Assembly (NCBI RefSeq): GCF_963678635.1
Contig: NC_087071.1
Coordinates: 2,594,537 to 2,658,536 of the forward strand
Reading direction: 5' to 3'
Length of the DNA stretch: 64,000 nucleotides
From: Symsagittifera roscoffensis
Taxonomy: Eukaryota; Xenacoelomorpha; Acoela; Convolutidae
Each line of letters begins with the position of its first letter. Position 1 is the first letter of the stretch. The notes beneath the pieces are model-generated. The model saw only the letters and a list, made by a program, of their open reading frames with translations, searched no databases and was not told where the DNA came from. This document shows, one piece after another, positions 44,505-55,740 of the stretch. The position numbers and the translations under genes are program-made.

Positions 44505-45330
44505 CACAAACGAGACTTTTCATTATCTCAAAAGATTTCTTGAGATAATTTTAAATGAAATAGTTTTGTTTGAGAGAAGCAATTAACTCTTTACTGCAAG
44601 TTTCAATAGCGTCGTGGCACGCGTTCATACATCAGTAAATGGGTGGAACTAAATTGCTCAATCGTTTGCAGCAAAAATATCTCAGAATTATTAATTTATT
44701 TTAATTAATTTTAATAGTTTCGCTACCGGAAGCGCTGTTATAACAGCTGCAAATAGCAGTTGCCCTATCTTCCTCAAAATGGGACTGCAAAAAGCAGGCA
44801 TAGAAGGTTTAAAACAATTGAGCAAAACTGAAAGCCACAAGATTTTTTTCCTGATAAAAAATTTTTGTTGAAAATTTGCATCGCAAAACTTGTATATTCT
44901 AATCAGGCGTTCAACCAATTATTTTTTCAGTTCAATACAATTCAAATTTATGCCACTTTTCTTAGACAACTTCTTTCAACAAGTTTTTGTCCTTTTCTGT
45001 TTGTTTTCATTGAAAGAAAAAATCAAATTAATTGGCACCCGTCTATGAACTAATTTTTTGAGGAGCTTCCTAGCTTTATCTAGACGCTTTCCATCGCTCA
45101 AATCAAAATTATATCATTTCAAAAAACAATTGTGGTTTAATTTAATAAAGACTAGATACTCAAGGTTGATAAATACCAATGAAACGCATTGTTATAGCAA
45201 AGTTTTTTTTACTGTGTTCTTGCCTGTTTTACATTCAGGATCAGTGGGATGTCTTCTTTATAACTTTTTGTCGTGTATTTTTTATATACCTTTAGTGCAG
45301 GGCCGGGTCTCGATTATATTTTGTCATCAC
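44505..45330. repeat. Diverged ~820 bp duplicate, copy 1
   Basis: It matches 46365-47200 with about 25-30% divergence. Landmarks in the same order are 'gcgtcgtggcacgc', 'gctgcaaatagcagttgccc', 'gcaggcat', 'aaacttgtat..t..tcaggc', 'gcattgttatagc' and 'ttcaggatcagtgggatgt'. No convincing ORF runs through either copy. Confidence 0.65.
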
Positions 45331-46028
45331 ATCAGCTGTTTTGATTTATCATCAAGGAGTTTTTTAAACGAAAAATCAAAGTTTAAATGTGTTTACAAAC
45401 GTGATTTTTTTTTCATCTGCATTGTTTTGAAAGAACTCAGGTAAAATTCATTTCGAAAATTACAAAAACTTGGCTAATTTCATTGAATAAAAATTAAATA
45501 AGAATTTATCAATGCAAGGAATTGAACATACTGGCTCTAAAGTTTTTGACAAAGTTTCTTGATTATCTTTCTTCTTCCCATTGGGTAATTTTTCACTCAA
45601 TTTTTCAACAAAATGTCAATGAACAAGTTATTTTATTTATTGACAAATTGAACTTGAAGTCTGCATATCTTCATATATATTTTGATTTGTTTTTGACAAT
45701 CTTTAACTAGATGTATACTTTCATCCATATTATATTTTTGTTGTTCATTGAGTTGAAACTTGATTTAAAAAACGTTCATAGCGAAAAATTTTCAGTAACT
45801 TTGATAATTGAAACTTAGCAATGACGCATAAAAGCAAAGGTCTTTAATGAACTGGCTCGTGAGTACATAGATAAAATGACTATTTGAAGTAACATTTTTG
45901 GTTTTTGAAAAATTCTGTCTATTTGATGGAATTTTTTTTATCAATTAACAATTAACTCAGTTTTTTATCAGAACTTCTTTCATGTTTAAAAAATCAATTC
46001 ATTCAATATTTATTTTCAAGTTTTTGCA
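45331..46028. other. AT-rich spacer between duplicates
   Basis: A 128-codon frame ends at 45444 but spans the duplicated region without similarity to the second copy. No gene supported. Confidence 0.35.
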
Positions 46029-46273
46029 CCATCACACCACATCTGATATGCACTAATAGAAAGGGTTTGTTTACCTGAGACAAATTTCAAATTGAATTGA
46101 GAATCGTCAAAAAATTGTTTTTATTGGTTCGCACAAACTGATGAAAAATTTATTTCAATTGAGACGTATTTTGGCCATTTTCTACGGACCCAAAAAAGAG
46201 TTTTTGACAATTCTCAGTTCAATTTGCAATTTTTGTGTATACTGGTGAAAATATCTCTTATGTGGTGTGATGG
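46029..46273. mobile_element. Inverted-repeat element (MITE-like), 245 bp
   Basis: The ends are ccatcacaccaca and its complement tgtggtgtgatgg. The inverted repeats extend about 75 bases inward with mismatches ('attgagaatcgtcaaaaa' against 'tttttgacaattctcag'). The interior is about 95 bases without coding capacity. It sits between the two diverged duplicates. No obvious target-site duplication. Confidence 0.7.
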
Positions 46274-46364
46274 ATATTTTCATCTGTCCTTGCTTTTGGA
46301 TACCTTCAAAAAAAACTTTCTCTAGGCTTTTTCAGCTCCCTGTGGTTTTTGATAGTTTAATGAT

Positions 46365-47200
46365 TACAGAAGATGAAGAATTTTAAACAAGATTTTTCAT
46401 TAGCCGGACAGATTTTTTAAAATAATTTTGTATGAAATGATTTTGTTTGAGTGAAGCAATTACCCCTTTAGTGCAGGTTTTAATAGCGTCGTGGCACGCA
46501 TTCAAACATCAACAACTGAGTGTAATTAGACTGCTCAAATGTTTGCTCAGAATTTTTAAACTTTATTTCTATTCATTATAGTAGTGTCTGCGATTATTGT
46601 CTAAACTGTCTTCTTTTTGTTCTTGTTGACTATTTGCAGTTGTTTTGGTCTGACTGGCGGATTAGAAGCGCTGTATTAACAGCAGCAAATAGGAGTTACC
46701 CTATATTCCCCAATAGGGGTGCAAGGAAAGCAGGCATGTAAGTTTTAAAAGTCCTAGCAAAACTTGAAAGACGCAAGAATTTTTTTATGATTAAACGTTC
46801 CTCTGAAATTTTGCACAGGGAAACTTGTATTAACCAGGCGTTCTCAATTAACTAGTAGTTTTTTTTTCAGCTGGCTTCAGTTCAGTTTTGTGCCAATTTT
46901 TCTTAGACAACTGCAGTCAACATATTTTGTTTGTTCTCATTGCAAGAAAGAATCACACTTCATTGGCAGCTATCTGAGAACTAGTCTTCTGAGGTACTTT
47001 TTAGCTTTGTCATACGTTTTTCATCATTCGAATCAAAATCTCATCATTTTTTTTGGGTTATTTTTATAAATTTGATTTTTTTGGTTACATGAACACCAAC
47101 GAAAGGCATTGTTATAGCGAGCTTTTGTGCCGTGCCATTGCTGGTCTTACTTTCAGGACCAGTGGAATGTTTTCTTTATAGCTGTCTTTTATCGCATACC
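46365..47200. repeat. Diverged ~820 bp duplicate, copy 2
   Basis: Partner of 44505-45330. It ends about 400 bases before the start of gene P2. Confidence 0.65.
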
Positions 47201-47610
47201 AAAGAGAAAAAGATTGCTTTCATTAGCCCATCTATTCTGTGAAAAAAATTGAAATTGTTATCAGATGTTGTATTATAAATCTTTGCAGAACTAATAGCTT
47301 CTAAATGTTGTGAACTATTTTGTTTTTCAAGAGACGTTTTTATTCGAGCACAGTTTTGTAAACTAGGAAAAATTTCAGTTGAACCATTACTGTGAATTAT
47401 CCGATGAACGATTAATTTAGCCCGATGAAAACTCATTGGTGTTACGGCATTTTATGTTTTCAACCAACATCAGGATTAAGAGTGTAACATATTTAGTTGT
47501 GCAACAAAGAAAGGAAAAACTGATCCTCCGAAAAAAATAGATCATTAAATCATATTTTGTTCAATTTTTCAGAAAATAAATAGCAATCAATCATTGAAGA
47601 AGGAACAAAT
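47201..47610 (+). other. Upstream region of gene P2
   Basis: It probably contains the P2 promoter. No TATA box can be distinguished from the AT-rich background. An 86-codon minus-strand frame (47436-47176) has a mixed, coding-like composition (MSFHRAKLIVHRIIHSNG) and could be a divergent first exon, but nothing confirms it. Confidence 0.3.
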
Positions 47611-50437
47611 ATGAAACAATACCATTACTTTTCATGGTTTTCTGTTGAAAATGGACTTCTTCTCTGGATATTAATTCAAGCTGCTGGTACTCGAGACGTA
47701 ACGATTCAAGTACGTTTTTATGAATTTTTTCAATTGTTTTTTATATCAATTATTCTTTTATTTTTTTTGTTCGACAATTGATAATTGTTTTAGTAACATC
47801 TAACTGTTTGTCATCGACAAAATCTTTATTTGAGTTTTTTTGTTCCAATATCATTCAACAAATTTTTCAAAATAAATTAGGGATTGCCAGTTTTTTTTAA
47901 ATCCAAAAATATAGAGTGCACTCAGAGTTTATTCGGACCTTACTAATGTATGTATACTGCTGTTTTAGAAAACAGAGACTACAAAAGACGTCAAGGCAGT
48001 GCAAGAAAAAAAGGTCACTAAGTTAACGGTAATCTAGTTTATAATTGAGTCATCGGATTTCCCCTGGTTTTGTCGTGTTCAGCTAAAAACTCTAAAAGAC
48101 AAATCAAACCAATCACTTTTTTATTAATAGGTTGAGCTAACAGTGGCGTGGTTGTAGTTTTAAAATTTTAAGCTAACAGTGGCGTGGTTGTAGATTTTGA
48201 GATGTTCCGAAGCCCCGATGTTGATCTTGCGTGATAAAATTTTGTCTGTTTACAGGGCCTTACAGAAAAATCGATCGTTTTCGGAAAGTTTTGGGTGAAA
48301 TTAACCCATGTTGTTCAACCGGAACAACCCGTGTGAACAAATTGTCCTACAAAATTTTTCAAAGTATTACGTTTTTTTTACATAACGCGCATATAATCAA
48401 CATGCCTGCGTTTTTGAATACCCGTTCTGTTCAAAAACGTTTTATTATTATTTGTGAAATCACCAACTCCCAGTTGACGTGTTTTCATTTTTCTTCTAAA
48501 GTTTTGCTTGAAAGGTTCCAGCTGATTTTATATTGGCTTAGTGTCCTCAAATTGCGTTTTTTGGCGATCAGAAAATATATTTTTTTCTCATTTTTTTTCT
48601 AATATAAGAACGGGTGTCCGCTGAAATGCTGTCTACTAATGTGTCGGTTTTGTGCGGATGCTACTTTAATGTTCGCTTGTTTTTTTTTTGGCATTGTTTT
48701 CTTAATGCCAATTTTATCCAAGAGATATCGAGATAAAAATATGAAATTTTTTGATAGATGTTTTTTGGAGATATTTTTTTCTGAAATTTTCTGTCTGCTA
48801 TTTTGATATGATCTGGCTTTTTGTATCGAATTCAATGCGAAGCTGAGCTTTACCTATGTTTGTCCCTTGACGCAAAAGGCATCTTTAGATAAAATTTTGG
48901 GCGGTAATCTCCGCCGTAAAAACTACCAAAATGATGAACGAGGTTTCCTCTCAGCACCTCTCAAAACGCTACTGTGAGCTAATTAAAGAGATATGAGCAA
49001 ACTATCTAGAGCTATAACGAGTCGGTCCTTGATATAAAGTTTTATTGTTTCAATTACCGTTGCAGAAAAACATTTTTTGTTTTAGTCGATGCATATTGGG
49101 CCTACCGAAATGCAGTAGAAGGAAGCTCAAATCCTAGCCCACCGTTTGTATGTGGAATTTGTACTTACATTAGACGCGCTCCAAATTCACCGATTGCAGT
49201 TGTGCAAAAGTGCGATATCAAAATGGGAGTCATTTGTGCTCATAATATACGAGAGCATGTGGTCGATATGACGGCCATTTTCCTTAGTTCCTTTCGAAAA
49301 ATCGAAATTTTCAACACGTCAATAAAAACAATTAAAAAAGAGTTGACTAGACCAAAAAAACATTTTTCCTTTATTATGCTTAAAGAAAATGCTCGTTTGA
49401 GCCTCACAGCGCAAACCTTTGGCACAGTGGAAGTAGATACGGCGCTTTTCAGAATACGCGCTCTTAAATATTTAGATCGAAGTGTCTTACAAAAAGTTAT
49501 AAACTTACAGTTTTTCAGCATGAATTCGACCAAATTCAACCTAGGAAACCGTCAAACGAGTATTTGGTCTGGTAAGGCCTCTACAAATCATTATGAGAAA
49601 TTAGAGATTCGGGGGCCTCATCCACAATTCTTTATGATTAATGGCTGCAATTATCTTCGCTATGTTGAGTTCGGGATCATTTGGTCTTCTGGTCCTGCAA
49701 ATGTTATCCCTGACGGTTTTTTGAAGAAGTCGCCCATGTTAGAAACTATCTATATCCATCGTTCACGAAATTTCACTTTACCCGTCAACTTCATATCCGA
49801 CCTAGACTCGAAACAGGAAATCAACATGACTGTCAATATATGGAACGTGGATTCGATGTCACTCTCCAATCGAACAAAAATTCTGAACGGAATTAATCTG
49901 ACTGATGGACAAAGACAAGTTTTAAAAGAATTTGGGAGCGAGGATGCTAAAAACTGCAAGTGGTTCTGTGATTGCCTACCCAATGGACCAGGTGCATGTG
50001 GCCATTGTGACGACTGGGACAAGCAAAACTGCGGAATTTGTGTTCGAAATCTACTCTCGACGAAACAAGACATCACAAAAGCTCTTCGGGGCATATGCTT
50101 TTTGGAGAACTCTGAAGTAATAAACGATACCAAAATGCCGCCTCCTTATCCTACTTGGGCACCGGGAGACTATCAGCCTAATATGGGAAACGACTACGAG
50201 GGGGTAACACGTCGAAGAGCTCTTGGGTTTGCTGCAACAGCGCAAATTGGTCTGATATTCCTCATTTTGATTGCTTTGTGGTTTAAAAGACGCTATAGAC
50301 TACACTTCTTTTTTCTTGTCAGAAACCAATTGACTAGAAACTATAGCCTACGGTCGTTTTTCAAAAAAAGTGATGAATATTTTGAGACTCAATTTCAATT
50401 GGAACGAAAAACCTTATTTAGAAAAAGTTTCTTATGA
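47611..50437 (+). CDS. Gene P2: type I membrane protein with seven-Cys module
   Basis: Four exons, about 535 residues. Exon 1, 47611-47709, encodes a signal-peptide-like start (hydrophobic GLLLWILIQAAG at residues 15-26) and ends before GTACGT, phase 0. Exon 2, 47969-48028, follows tgttttag and ends before GTAATC, phase 0; it encodes 20 charged residues. Exon 3, 48256-48332, follows tttacag and ends before GTGAAC, phase 2. Exon 4, 49066-50437, follows ccgttgcag. Residues ~105-130 hold FVCGIC and VVQKC. Next come ~230 residues of irregular leucine-rich repeats, then LNGINLTDGQR. The seven-Cys module (~376-405) is C-x3-C-x-C-x7-C-x2-C-x7-C-x2-C. A membrane helix (~468-486, AQIGLIFLILIALWF) is followed by a basic ~50-residue cytoplasmic tail. 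The exon 3 donor is the least certain; an alternative acceptor at 49085 exists. Paralogue of P1. Family not recognised; an extracellular binding or receptor role is inferred. Confidence 0.7.
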
Positions 50438-51950
50438 AAAAAGACAAGTATTTGGATTCATTGTTGAAACAAAAACATCAAAACGTTAGCTGTCGATCAC
50501 CTGTTTTGAAGTTTTTTCCACGTTAATCGTTGATGCTTTTATTTTAAATATTCCCTTGCTGTTGTTGCCATAATGTCGATTTTGAAACTTAAATAGCTCT
50601 TTTACAGTTTCTCCGTTAATTTTTTGAAAATAAATTACATAAAATCGTAATTAGAATGTTTCGTTATAAAACATCATTTTGAATAAATTCAGTAGGATGA
50701 ACCAAACAGATTTTAACCTTGATTTTTTTTCAAATTTTCAAGTAATTTTTTAGTCATTTTCGTTTTTAGTTGTACGAGGGCGGGAAACTCAAAAAAAGAG
50801 CTGCATTCCAATTAATATAAACAAACGCTGCCTAGATTGCTGCCATTGTTTCTATTGAGTTTATAAATGTATGTTGCCTGGCTTATTTAAACTCTTAGTT
50901 GCTTCTCTTTGTTATGTTGCTTCAATTAGAAAAAATTAGCCCTAGTTTTTTTTGCGAAAAAAGACAAGTGTTTGAATACAGTGTTGCATTAAAAAAAAAT
51001 TTAAAAACGTTAACTGTCGATCAGCTGTTTTGAAGTTTCTTCCACGTTCATTGCTGATGCTTTTATTTTAAATAATCCTTTGCTGTTGTTGCCATAATGT
51101 TGAACTTAGATAGCTCTTTTACAGTTTCTCCGTTAATTTTTTGAAAATAAATTACATAAATTCATATATAGAAAGTTTCGTTATAAAACATTATTTTGAA
51201 TAAACTCAGTGGGATGAATCAAACAGATATTAACATTGATTTTTTTTTCAAAATTTCAAGTAAATTTTTAGTCATTTTCTTTTTTAGCTGTACGAGGGCG
51301 GGAAACTCAAAAAAAGAGCTGCATTCTAAGTTGATATAAACGCTGCCTAGATTGCTGCTATTGTTTCTATTGAGTTCATAAATTTATGTTGCCTGGCCTA
51401 TATAAACTCCTAGTTGCTTCTCTTTGTTATGTTGCTTCAATTAGAAAAATTTAGCCCTAATTTATTGCGAAAAAAGACAAGTGTTTGAATACAGTGTTGA
51501 AACAAAAATTTAAAAACGTTAATTGTCGATCAGCTGTTTTAGAGTTTCTTCCACGTTAATCGTTGATGCTTTTATTTTGAATATTCCGTTGCTGTTTTTG
51601 CCATAGTGTTGATTTTGAAACTTAAACAGCTCTTTTCTCTCCGTTGGTTTTTAGAAATTATTTAATTTTTTATTGAATTATCATTTAAAATAATTTCAGT
51701 GGAAATAAATAAACAGATATTAGCACTCAGTTTTTCAAGCATGCAAATTTTATAGTGAACTTCATGTTTCTTTATTTTATTTTTACGAGGGTGGGAAACT
51801 CAAAAAAAGCTGCATTCCAAGTTGCCATTAGCGTTGCCTAAATTGTTGCTATTGATTCTTTAGAGTTCTTAATTTGATGTTTCCGGCCTGTTTAAACTAT
51901 TAGTTGCTACTCTTCTTTATGTTGCTTTTCTTTGTATTATAAATTGAACT
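50436..51950 (+). repeat. Three tandem ~515 bp copies starting at the P2 stop codon
   Basis: Copies begin at 50436, 50956 and 51469, each with 'gaaaaaagacaag.gtttg', then 'ttccacgtt.atcg.tgatgc', 'tttgctgttgttgccata', 'acagtttctccgtta', 'tacgagggcgggaaactcaa' and 'ttgcttctctttgttatgtt'. The first two are about 90% identical and the third is more diverged. The first copy begins within the final codons of P2, so it is its 3' untranslated region, and the array is a triplication of that region. No ORF is conserved among the copies. Confidence 0.85.
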
Positions 51951-52238
51951 CAAGTTCACGTTAAAACATGTCAAAAATTGAATGTACCCTCTGAATTGTT
52001 TTGAGACAATTTTCCAGAATTACTTGAAGGGCTAAAAAATAAACAAAACAAAAAAACTCGCTGGTTGGCTACTTTTTTTTGCATAACTGTCTGTTGACTG
52101 TCCTGAGTTTTAGTCTATATCTTAAACCAACAGCTTTTTCTTCCGCGGTTCATTGTCAATCATCGTCAAAACATTTAAAGAGATTAAGACTTGACGATGA
52201 ACCGCGAAAGAGATGCAGAAAAGCTTGTGTTCCAAACA
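51951..52238. other. Spacer before the detached gag copy
   Basis: It includes a hairpin made of 'aagcttgtgttcc' neighbours and 'tcatcgtcaa'/'ttgacgatga' (inverted, about 52161-52200). No gene seen. Confidence 0.4.
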
Positions 52239-54247
52239 AAATGGTGTTCTGCATTACACAAAGAACTTAAATCCGATTGGAAACGCTTTACACATGAGTT
52301 TTCAAAAATGTTTGACTCCTAAAGAAATATACAACATCGAAGTGTTCTATTTATTGAACATCGCAGATTCGCAAAATCCCAAATGAAACCAAGAATCAAC
52401 TCGCTGTGAGAACAAAAATTCTGGTATGAAAAGCAGCATATTCTCTAAACACACACAAGTATAAAAACACAAAAATGACAGAAATTATAATGTTGAATTT
52501 AACATCACAAGAAAGAAAAATAGCAAAAAAAAGAAAGCCTAATCTTCATTATCAATTCTAGAACAAGACATAGGTTTGCACAAACTCGTAGACAAACTAG
52601 AAAAATTAGAAGTCACAATGAAACTGGAAGAAACAGAAAAATTAAAAAACTACCATATAGCAAAACATAAACGAAACTGATTTTACTCAAACGATCGCTG
52701 AAAACACTCTTCGAACGACATCAATAGAAACTCTTCAAACAATCGGAAGAGGAAATACTCAAATATTAGATCCCGAAACTACTCAAATAACAAATAATTT
52801 AATAAAAACTATAGCAACAGATCTCGTGAAAACTCTCTAGAACTAGGAACCAACAGCTACCAAAATAGACCACGAATTTATTTCCAATCGCCAAATCGAA
52901 AAAAAATCACATCGTTCAGACAAACAGAATCATAACTATAGAAGCAGTACACCTAAGCATCGACGGCAAATAAAACAAATATAAACTACAAAGTGAACAA
53001 TTGCCGACCCACCAGGTTTATATCCCACATATAGTTGACAATCAAGCAAATATGAACAAAATATATCAAAATACTACCCTAAAAACACCACCGCCTAGAT
53101 TAAAAGCTTGGACTATCCAATTTCTTCAGAAATGGGACGAGAACTTTAGAAATCCAATTACATCATATACTCTGTGAAAGCACAGATGACGAAAGTGAGA
53201 ACAAAAGCACACTTGGTTTTATAATGTTAAAAATATAACACCAAATTCCGATTGACTCCTACCATTATCATAATGAATATCCCAAATCAATTTTTAGCTA
53301 TCTAGCATTGATCAAACAACCAAAATAAACTATATCCCACATATGGTTGACAATCAAGTAAATATCAACGAAATATACCAAAAAAATAGCCCAAAAACAC
53401 AACCGCCTATAGTAAAATTTTGGACAATCCCATTTCTTTAAGAAAGTTCAAAGGGTAAATTTTTTCAATCATCAGATCTTTTTTTAATTTTCAACCACCA
53501 AGAAAAACTTCTAATAAAAGCTTTCAAATAAGTTTTTCATATCATACATAGGAAAATTTTTCAAAAAATAAATATGTCGTTTTTCACTAGATAATTAGCA
53601 ACAATTTGTATTCTAAATAATGTTTTTTAAATGAGAGATAAGTACATAAGAACAAACAAAAATCTTCTTAACCACTTTCCAAAGACCTAATAAACAATCT
53701 CCGTTCTTTTCGAAAATTTATTCCATCTACAACCAACATTGTAATCAACCAAAAACATTAACTGGAAAATTTTATGATTTTTAAAACAACGAAATTCATC
53801 AATATAAGAATGATCAAAATACACAACAGTTATACATGACTGACTTCGACTCCAGACCGATTCACAAATTCTTTAGAGTTACAATCTCATTCATAAAACA
53901 TTCAAAAACAGTAAAAGACAAATACATAATTGCTTCACATCTGTACAATAATTCTGCGCACAAAATCACACTTTCTCTTGGATAACTAGTTTATTGCGAA
54001 ATCAACGCATCATTATATCCTACTAAAAACAAGCATACAAAGTAAATAAAAATTAAAAACTATTTAAAGATATTTGTCAATCAACAGTAATCAACGAAGA
54101 ATTATTAACCAACAATATCACAAGTGAACAAAAACGCAATGCTGCTTTTGGTTACAAAAAAACCCTTATTTAAAATTTAATAACACACAAGTTAGGAGCA
54201 ACATTTTTAATTGATGTTCTACTTCAAACGATCTCAAAAATTTCGAT
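52239..54247 (+). pseudogene. Detached copy of a Ty3-like gag region
   Basis: It is about 95% identical to 58884-60893 (offset about 6,646). It starts at 'aaaatggt', just where the gag motif with Trp-Phe and FTHEFSKMFDS begins. It lacks the upstream gag found at 58.5 kb and lacks the pol region that follows 60.9 kb. Stops occur throughout, so it is a dead fragment. Confidence 0.75.
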
Positions 54248-55504
54248 AAACAAATTTTAAACAAAAAAATCATAATCGTGTTTACAAAAAAAAACAATTT
54301 TGTTATTTTTTTTCGGTTAAAAACTTATCCCGGACTACGTTATAAACACAAAAAGTCAAACTCTACATACAATTTTTTTCCGTAAAAATTATATATAAGC
54401 ACAAAGCAAGTTTGCAAACAAAAAAAGGAACACAAAATTTATACCTCAATTTTATGTTTTTTTTTAATGAAAAAATGCATATCATACAACTTTCATCTAT
54501 CAAAACTATATGATAAGCATTTCCTCCGACCGAAATTAAAATCATTTTTTGGACAATTACTGGATCTCAATCAGTGAAAACCTCTTTTAAACTCATTTTG
54601 TTTATAGTTAAAATGCTTTTGCCATTGAAAGCCTTAATTAACTTCATTTCCTATTACCAAAACATGTTTTTAGAAAGGTTTTTGATCCAAACTTGGTTCC
54701 ATTTGTTCATTCAAGTTTTTTTTCATGACCAAAAACTTCAAACGAGCCAAATATAATAAAATTTTGCATTGAAAATCTTTAAAACAGTCTTTAAGTTTTG
54801 TGTGAAAACTATATGGCAAGCATCTTTTCATAGACGCCATATATGAAATTGTATGATAAAGGTTTCCCTTCTATGTAGTTAACCCGGGCAGTTATCTGAA
54901 AAGTATATCAACAATAAAAGATATTAACGATTCTAAGAACACTAACCCAACGCCTATTGAAGGTTGCTTTTTGATTTTTTGTATTTCCGTGATACTTTTT
55001 GTTACTTTGACTCCTTCTCAGCAGTTAATAATTGAAAAAACAAGAAGTAGGCTTTTGTTTGGTTGTTTAGTATGTCGCAGTGCAAAACGCGCATAGGCAC
55101 ATTCTTTTTTTAGTCAGTTTTCATTTTTATCATGTAGCATTTTGTCTTTTGATACAGTATTAACGTTTCTTTGCCAAAAGTTTAGGCATTTTAAATGACA
55201 GATAAATTTAGCAGTTGATTTAGGCAAATGCTGAAATATGTTGCTAATAAGATCGAAACGTTTAGAATTTAAGCACACAAAAGTTCTTTCTCGGACTCAA
55301 TTCTAACATTTAACGCTTCATTCAAAAGATACGATTTTTAACACAAAAATTTTCCCATTTTCATATTTTCGTTGAAATCTAAAATCTAGTTGCATCACAT
55401 CTAAGGGTTCGGGCAAAATGATAAATGTGTATAAACGATAAACACGCAATAAACTACCACCCTCCTTCCTCGTGTTACCACCAAGATCTATGGATTAACC
55501 CTTC
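54248..55504. other. AT-rich stretch
   Basis: No gene seen. Short frames (54363-54545 minus, 54574-54756 plus) look random. 'gtatgataa' and 'tatggcaagcat' motifs near 54820-54870 echo those at 7020-7120. Confidence 0.35.
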
Positions 55505-55740
55505 GGGCAATGTAACATGTATACTGTTTTCTAGACTAATCTCAAAAATTTATGCTTCGATTGAATCATTATTCTGCAATAAATCAATCTCTGTCAAAGA
55601 TTGCACATTTTAACATTAACATCCTTCAAAATGATGATTTTGGCAGGAATATGCCTGACATTGATCCCCCATAAGGTAAACACTTCAAAACAGGTATTTA
55701 ATACATATCCAATTGTTTTCTTGATAACTATTCCTGAAAA
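55505..55740 (-). pseudogene. P3: pseudogene fragment of the P1/P2 family
   Basis: The minus strand aligns at nucleotide level with P1 at about 13630-13935. Shared landmarks are 'attggata.g...taaat', 'ttctgcca'/'ttcctgcca', 'atgt.ca.tctttgaca', 'aatgatt' and 'gaaaacagtat.catgttac' followed by Leu-Pro. About 100 bases of the P1 sequence are deleted. An in-frame TAA lies near 55562. Homology stops near 55505, so the seven-Cys module is absent. It is closer to P1 than to P2. In the linked region its frame runs straight through the point at which P1 has its frameshift. Confidence 0.7.

Noticed and set aside
44205-44507. 100-codon minus-strand ORF with a hydrophobic segment
   Set aside because: No homologue, splice signal or repeat partner; could be chance.
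49240-50245. Minus-strand ORFs of 64-127 codons opposite P2
   Set aside because: Antisense shadows of the long P2 exon.
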